A stretch of 8,563 nt of DNA from assembly GCA_900321145.1 (NCBI GenBank), contig ONVB01000130.1, forward strand, positions 1 to 8,563, in the 5' to 3' direction. A model generated the notes under the pieces. The model worked only from the letters and a program-made list of their open reading frames with translations, did no database searches and was not told the DNA's origin. The translations under genes were made by a program, and so were the position numbers. How positions within the stretch are numbered: the first letter of the stretch is position 1; every line of letters begins with the position of its first letter. This document shows, in pieces, positions 4,259 to 8,563 of this stretch. This DNA comes from an uncultured Eubacteriales bacterium. Its GTDB lineage: Bacteria > Bacillota > Clostridia > Lachnospirales > Lachnospiraceae.

Positions 4259-6493
4259 ATGATATATTATTTTCATGCGATTGTTATTCTGTCTGTTATT
4301 CTGTCCGGAATCTTCGTGTTGAGGTGGAGACGCGGTATTTCGGTACATTTCCCGATTATTTTTGTGTTCATACCGATCATCAATCTCGGATACCTGTCGG
4401 TTGCGACCTCCGGGAGTGTGGATGAGGCGCTCCTTGCAAACGGAATAGAGTATCTGGACGGGTGCTTCTTAGAGCTGTTTTTCTTCCTGTACATCATGAA
4501 CTTCTGTAAGCTCAAGATGCCGAAGATACTTACGGCAATCCTGCTCGTGACAGGTTCGATGCTGCTGTTTTTCTCGATAAATACGGGAACGAACGGTTTG
4601 ATGTATAAGAGTGCGGAGCTCAAGAAACTTGACGGCGTGTCTTATCTTGTGAAGGAATACGGTCCGATGCACACCGTCTACTATGTTATGATAGCATTTT
4701 ACCTTATAGCGAACCTTTCCGTGATCATATACAGTCTGACCAGAAAGCATATATCCAAGAAGAATTCCGCGCTTCTGCTTTTTGTATATCTGGTGATCAT
4801 ACTTGCGTTTTTGTGCGGAAAGTCGTTTCACCCGGCCTTTGAGCTTCTTCCGGCATCGTATACCTTCTCGCAGATAGCCTTCCTGGTCATCATGAGCAAG
4901 ATCACTCTGTATGATGCGACAGAAACAGCGGTAGCGAGTCTTGCCGACAAGGACAATATAGGCTTTGCTTCGTTTGACCTGAAGATGAGATATCTCGGAT
5001 GCACCGATCCCGTGATAACGTGTCTGCCGGAGTTTGCGGATATGTACGTAGACAAAACATTGACAGCCGAGAATGAGAACTTCGCTTATATCATGAGCTG
5101 CATAGAAAGGCTTAAGAATAAAAACGGTACGCCGGTATTTTATGTATCAAGGAATGATATCAGCTACAAGGTCACGATAAGTTATCTTTATATAGGCAGG
5201 AAGATACGCGGATATCAGGTACGAACAGAAGATAATACTTTAGAGAACGAGAGACTCGAGGCGCTTCAACTGAAGGAGCGTCAGAAGGAGATGGAGTCCG
5301 AGATACTTAAGCTTGAGAAGTCTGCCGCAGAGTCAGCGAATGAAGCAAAGAGTACATTTCTGGCTCATATGTCGCATGAGATACGAACCCCGATCAATGC
5401 CATACTCGGAATGAACGAGATGGTTTTAAACGAGAGCAGTGAGGAAAAAATACGCGAATATTCGGAGAATATCAAGAGCGCCGGCAGAACGCTGATGTCC
5501 ATCATCAACTCCATACTCGACTTTTCGAAGATCGAGGACGGCAAGATGGAGATAGTACCGGTACGCTATGAGACAGCGGTGCTTATCGGTGAACTGGAAA
5601 ATGCCGTATCCGAACGTGCGAAGGCAAAGGGACTTGAACTGGAGATAAGGGCCGATGAGTCGCTTCCTTCCGCGATGGTCGGAGACGACATCAGGATCAA
5701 GCAGGTGATCACGAACCTTTTGACAAATGCCATAAAGTATACCGATGAAGGAAGTGTTACTCTGAGGATAAAGAAGCTCAGTGAGTCGGACGGAGATATA
5801 TCGGTCTTTGTGGGCGTAACCGATACCGGCATAGGAATAAAGGAAGAGGACTTAAGCAGCCTTACGGAATCCTTTAAGAGACTTGAGGTGAACAGAAACA
5901 GATCCATAGAGGGCACGGGCTTAGGGCTGAATATAGTATCCGGTCTGCTGAAGATGATGGGAAGCGACTTAAAGGTAAGCAGTATGTACGGCAAGGGGTC
6001 GTCGTTCAGCTTCGTGCTTTCGCAGAAGATTGATAATGCCACACCGATGGGAGACTATCATGCAGGGACCGACATGGGAGAGCACAGCAGTACGGAGAAT
6101 GAGAAGCCGAGCTTCCCTGATGCCAGGGTCCTTGTTGTGGATGACAACGATATGAACCTTGTTGTGGCAAGAAACCTTTTGAGGCTATACGGGATCAGCT
6201 CCGATACCGCCGAGTCCGGCGAAGAGGCTCTTGAGATCCTTGCGAGAAAGGAATATGACATCGTATTTTTAGATCATATGATGCCGGAGATGGACGGTAT
6301 AGAGACATTGCGAAAGATAAGGATAAGGCATCTTATACCGGGGGACACCGTTATTATCGCGCTGACCGCAAATGCAATCTCGGGAGTGAAAGAGATGTAT
6401 TTAAACGAAGGCTTCGACGATTATATCTCCAAGCCTATAGAACCGCCTGTACTCGAAAATGTGTTGACGAAGTATCTGGCTGCTGATCGGTAA
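4259..6493 (+). CDS. 7TM hybrid sensor histidine kinase with C-terminal receiver
   Basis: A membrane-bound two-component sensor of 744 residues. Seven hydrophobic segments (about 3-21, 32-50, 62-83, 90-108, 140-160, 171-187, 202-218) resemble the 7TM N-terminal sensor region of some clostridial kinases. A PAS-like linker (about 219-325) and a charged coiled coil (about 327-366) follow. The HisKA H-box HMSHEIRTP carries the phosphoacceptor H373. The ATPase domain has an N box (NLLTNAIKYT, N490), G1 DTGIG (522-526) and G2 GTGLGL (552-557). After a linker, a receiver domain keeps acid pair D628/D629, phosphoacceptor D672 (FLDHMMPEMDG), T703 and K725. All catalytic residues are present. ATG 4259 is chosen because GAAAGGG lies 6 nt upstream and membrane segment 1 starts at once; the ATG at 4184 would add 25 non-membrane residues and has its SD only 3 nt away. 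There is no HPt or output domain and no regulator gene in view, so phosphate must leave through a partner coded elsewhere. The signal is unknown. Confidence 0.93.
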   Translation: MIYYFHAIVILSVILSGIFVLRWRRGISVHFPIIFVFIPIINLGYLSVATSGSVDEALLANGIEYLDGCFLELFFFLYIMNFCKLKMPKILTAILLVTGSMLLFFSINTGTNGLMYKSAELKKLDGVSYLVKEYGPMHTVYYVMIAFYLIANLSVIIYSLTRKHISKKNSALLLFVYLVIILAFLCGKSFHPAFELLPASYTFSQIAFLVIMSKITLYDATETAVASLADKDNIGFASFDLKMRYLGCTDPVITCLPEFADMYVDKTLTAENENFAYIMSCIERLKNKNGTPVFYVSRNDISYKVTISYLYIGRKIRGYQVRTEDNTLENERLEALQLKERQKEMESEILKLEKSAAESANEAKSTFLAHMSHEIRTPINAILGMNEMVLNESSEEKIREYSENIKSAGRTLMSIINSILDFSKIEDGKMEIVPVRYETAVLIGELENAVSERAKAKGLELEIRADESLPSAMVGDDIRIKQVITNLLTNAIKYTDEGSVTLRIKKLSESDGDISVFVGVTDTGIGIKEEDLSSLTESFKRLEVNRNRSIEGTGLGLNIVSGLLKMMGSDLKVSSMYGKGSSFSFVLSQKIDNATPMGDYHAGTDMGEHSSTENEKPSFPDARVLVVDDNDMNLVVARNLLRLYGISSDTAESGEEALEILARKEYDIVFLDHMMPEMDGIETLRKIRIRHLIPGDTVIIALTANAISGVKEMYLNEGFDDYISKPIEPPVLENVLTKYLAADR

Positions 6494-6520
6494 CGATAAA
6501 ACAGCAGGCAGAGGAATTGC

Positions 6521-6549
6521 TTGCGTGAAGGATGCATAAATGGTACAAT
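6521..6549 (+). promoter_or_regulatory. Candidate extended -10 promoter of the membrane-protein gene
   Basis: TACAAT (6544-6549, 5/6) is preceded by TGG, giving an extended TGn -10. TTGCGT (6521-6526, 3/6) sits at exactly 17 nt. Transcription would start near 6556, leaving a leader of about 36 nt before the ATG at 6592. No terminator is visible after the kinase stop, so read-through is also possible. Confidence 0.5.
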
Positions 6550-6591
6550 ATCAAAGATTGGGTAAATAGGTAAAGCAAGAAGGAAAATAAT

Positions 6592-7251
6592 ATGTCTAAG
6601 GTATACAGCCGTATTCAGGTGGCATGTGTGATCAGCATAGCTGCATTTATCTTGAGCTTCGCACTCTGCCTGCTTGTGTGGAACAACCGGGCGCTTGTGA
6701 AGGGCTTTTCGTCCGATACGGGAGGAATTTCTCCGGGAACTACGGGGCTTACGGCGTTTGAAAAACAGCTTATCTATACACAGCTGACAGACAGCTTTGT
6801 TGACAGTAAGGCAAAGAGCTATGAGATAGCGGGATATAAGCTTTCCAAACGGAATACGAGGGTCCTTGACGATTTCAAAAAAAAATACCTGAGAGCCGAA
6901 TGGATTTCTCTTATTTCGGGTGTGCTGACCGTGCTATTTATGGCAAAACTTAAGAAAAGAAGGATGTTTGACGCATTTGTGACAGGAGGTGTGCTGGCGG
7001 GGGCGTGTACTGCGTTAAACGCTATGCTCCTTATGCTTTTAAGAACCGATACGGCCTTAAGTATAAAGGCGGCCATCTTTCACGGTGAGTACGATTTCCT
7101 TACGGGTGATGATGTTTTAAAAAGTCTGCTTCCTTCCGATTTCTTTGGCAGGATGGCGGGGCTGTATGTGCTTTATGTGGTGCTTCTTGCACTTATATTT
7201 GCATTTATCAAGTGGTTTATAGGCTTTTTGGGAAGACCGCACAGATTTTAG
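6592..7251 (+). CDS. Four-helix membrane protein, resembles the DUF1461/TIGR01906 family
   Basis: The 219-residue integral membrane protein has segments at about 7-29, 102-119, 125-149 and 186-214. A roughly 70-residue polar region (30-100, rich in Ser, Thr and Lys) lies between helices 1 and 2, and a shorter loop (about 150-185) between helices 3 and 4. The second loop contains FHGEYDFLTGDDVLKSLLPSDFFGRMAGLY, reminiscent of the family's conserved FH...D...LP..FF signature; that match is from memory. Family function is not known. AGAAGGA at 6578-6584 gives a 7-nt spacing to the ATG. The gene ends 28 nt before glgB with no terminator between them, only an AT-only dyad (TTTTAT-cac-ATAAAA, 7252-7266), so the two may be co-transcribed. 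A link to glycogen metabolism is not implied by the sequence itself. Coding status is firm; the family call is moderate. Confidence 0.75.
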   Translation: MSKVYSRIQVACVISIAAFILSFALCLLVWNNRALVKGFSSDTGGISPGTTGLTAFEKQLIYTQLTDSFVDSKAKSYEIAGYKLSKRNTRVLDDFKKKYLRAEWISLISGVLTVLFMAKLKKRRMFDAFVTGGVLAGACTALNAMLLMLLRTDTALSIKAAIFHGEYDFLTGDDVLKSLLPSDFFGRMAGLYVLYVVLLALIFAFIKWFIGFLGRPHRF

Positions 7252-7279
7252 TTTTATCACATAAAAACGGAGGTACGAT

Positions 7280-8563
7280 ATGAACAAGAGACTTGAAGAC
7301 TGGGTTAACTGGGTACTCTATGATGAGCTTAAAAGAGGAGAGCTGAACGCTCCGAAGCACCTCCTGGGTATCCATGACTACGGCGAGGGACAGGTTATAA
7401 CCTGCTACAGACCTTATGCAAACAAGGTTACTGTTGCGACATCTGCGGGAAAGGGCGAGTCGGAGCTTGAGGAGCTTGCTGACGGCTTCTACGGCATATA
7501 TTTCCCGAAGAAGAAATTCAAGGACAAAAAGTATAAGATCACGACTCAGTATCAGGACGGAACCTCTGTGACAACGGCGGACTGCTATGCATTTGACGGA
7601 CAGATATCCGATTATGATGTATACCTCTTTGCAGAGGGAAAGAATTATGATATATATGAAAAGCTCGGTGCACACCCTATGACCATAGACGGGGTAAAGG
7701 GTACATACTTTGCGGTATGGGCACCTCATGCAAGAAGAGTGTCGGTTGTGGGAAGCTTCAATATGTGGGACGGAAACCTGCATCCGATGCAGCTTCACCC
7801 GGCATCGGGTATATATGAGCTTTTTATACCGGATGTTGAACCCGGAGCTATATACAAGTATCAGATATTGACACGTGACGGTGACATACTATACAAGGCC
7901 GATCCGTACGGCAACTACAACCAGATGAGACCCGAGAATGCAAGCGTTGTCGCTGACATCAGCTCTTACAAGTGGACCGACACAAAGTGGATCGAGGAGA
8001 GAAACAGGGTCAGCCGTGTACAGCGCATGAAGAGTCCCGTATCCATATATGAGTGTCACCTTGGCTCATGGAAGAAGAAGGACGAGGATTCGGACTTCGG
8101 CTTCTATAACTACCGTGAGATGGCTCAGATGATCGGTGATTATGTGAAGGAGATGGGTTACACTCATGTGGAGCTTATGGGTATAGCGGAGTATCCCTTC
8201 GACGGTTCATGGGGCTATCAGGTAACGAATTACTATGCTCCCACAAGCCGTTACGGAACCCCCGAGGACTTTATGTACTTTATAGACCACATGCACAAGC
8301 TCGGCATAGGCGTTATCCTTGACTGGGTACCGGCACATTTCCCGAGAGATGCACACGGTCTCGGACGCTTCGACGGCATGCCTCTCTACGAGCATCCGGA
8401 TCCGCGCCGCGGTGAGCATCCCGATTGGGGCACCTACATCTTTGATTACGGCAGGAACGAGGTGTCGAACTTCCTTACCGCAAATGCGCTCTTCTGGGTC
8501 GAGAAGTTCCATGTGGATGCGCTTCGTGTGGATGCGGTCGCTTCCATGCTTTACCTTGACTAC
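7280..8563 (+). CDS. glgB: 1,4-alpha-glucan (glycogen) branching enzyme, 3' truncated by the window
   Basis: GlgB cuts an alpha-1,4 glucan chain and rejoins it as an alpha-1,6 branch during glycogen synthesis in the cytoplasm. The frame is open for 428 codons to the last base; family members usually have 620-750 residues, so about two thirds is present. An N-terminal module of roughly 120 residues is followed by a CBM48 domain (GTYFAVWAPHARRVSVVGSFNMWDG, with GSFNMWDG at 158-165, and YKADPYG). The GH13 barrel starts near SIYECHLGSWKKK. Visible conserved regions are WGYQV (311-315), region I DWVPAHF (348-354), DWGTYIFDYGRNEV and region II LRVDAV, whose D418 is the expected nucleophile. The acid/base glutamate and the final aspartate lie beyond the window. 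GGAGG (7269-7273) sits 6 nt before the ATG. I see no promoter of its own in the 28-nt gap, so it is probably read from the upstream membrane-protein gene or from a promoter inside it. Confidence 0.97.
   Translation, partial: MNKRLEDWVNWVLYDELKRGELNAPKHLLGIHDYGEGQVITCYRPYANKVTVATSAGKGESELEELADGFYGIYFPKKKFKDKKYKITTQYQDGTSVTTADCYAFDGQISDYDVYLFAEGKNYDIYEKLGAHPMTIDGVKGTYFAVWAPHARRVSVVGSFNMWDGNLHPMQLHPASGIYELFIPDVEPGAIYKYQILTRDGDILYKADPYGNYNQMRPENASVVADISSYKWTDTKWIEERNRVSRVQRMKSPVSIYECHLGSWKKKDEDSDFGFYNYREMAQMIGDYVKEMGYTHVELMGIAEYPFDGSWGYQVTNYYAPTSRYGTPEDFMYFIDHMHKLGIGVILDWVPAHFPRDAHGLGRFDGMPLYEHPDPRRGEHPDWGTYIFDYGRNEVSNFLTANALFWVEKFHVDALRVDAVASMLYLDY

Noticed and set aside
5566..6042. Minus-strand reading frame of 158 codons inside the kinase
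   Set aside because: Antisense to the conserved HisKA/ATPase coding sequence; its Ser- and Leu-rich translation is typical of an antisense shadow.
7252..7266. TTTTAT-cac-ATAAAA dyad as a terminator before glgB
   Set aside because: The stem contains only A-T pairs and lacks a GC core and a following T-run, so it should not terminate transcription.
7217..7798. Minus-strand reading frame of 193 codons across the membrane-protein/glgB junction
   Set aside because: Overlaps the conserved glgB N-terminus on the other strand and shows no recognisable protein features.
8207..8512. Minus-strand reading frame near the right edge
   Set aside because: Antisense to the GH13 catalytic region of glgB.

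Overview
The window looks like chromosome from a Gram-positive, low-to-moderate-GC anaerobe of the Clostridia, most likely Lachnospiraceae. The pointers are strong GGAGG-type ribosome-binding sites, consensus sigma-A promoters, a YqeG-family phosphatase, a 7TM hybrid histidine kinase and a clostridial-style GlgB. This placement is inference from sequence style; no rRNA marker is present.

Layout. Bases 1-729 are the 3' end of an unrecognised, probably cytoplasmic gene, closed by a GAAA-loop terminator. A non-coding stretch follows (785-1091). It is dominated by a 224-bp imperfect inverted repeat (823-1046) and, right against the next gene, a short hairpin repeat. Then come uvrC (1092-2915), a second copy of the hairpin repeat, and a YqeG-family HAD phosphatase gene (3006-3539). 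That gene converges on rpsT (3590-3850, minus strand, TTG start), and the two share one symmetric bidirectional terminator. A 408-bp divergent region (3851-4258) carries a probable rpsT promoter, several dyads, a near-consensus promoter and a ~150-nt leader for a hybrid sensor kinase (4259-6493). An unlinked-looking extended -10 promoter precedes a four-helix membrane protein (6592-7251). The glycogen branching enzyme gene glgB starts 28 nt after it and runs off the right edge.

How the genes relate. Most are housekeeping genes (DNA repair, ribosome assembly, glycogen synthesis) placed side by side rather than one pathway. The sensor kinase has its own receiver but neither an HPt domain nor a partner regulator here, so its output lies elsewhere. 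The membrane-protein gene and glgB may be co-transcribed.

The most notable content is non-coding. Two copies of a hairpin repeat (1059-1089 and 2952-2987) keep a stem, a tandem G-A/G-A step and an inner stem while the bases change in a compensatory way. Both sit just upstream of a start codon in the same orientation, and one appears to supply the uvrC Shine-Dalgarno from its 3' arm. The long inverted repeat before uvrC looks like a MITE-like or large structured element. No CRISPR array, tRNA, rRNA, transposase or phage gene was seen.
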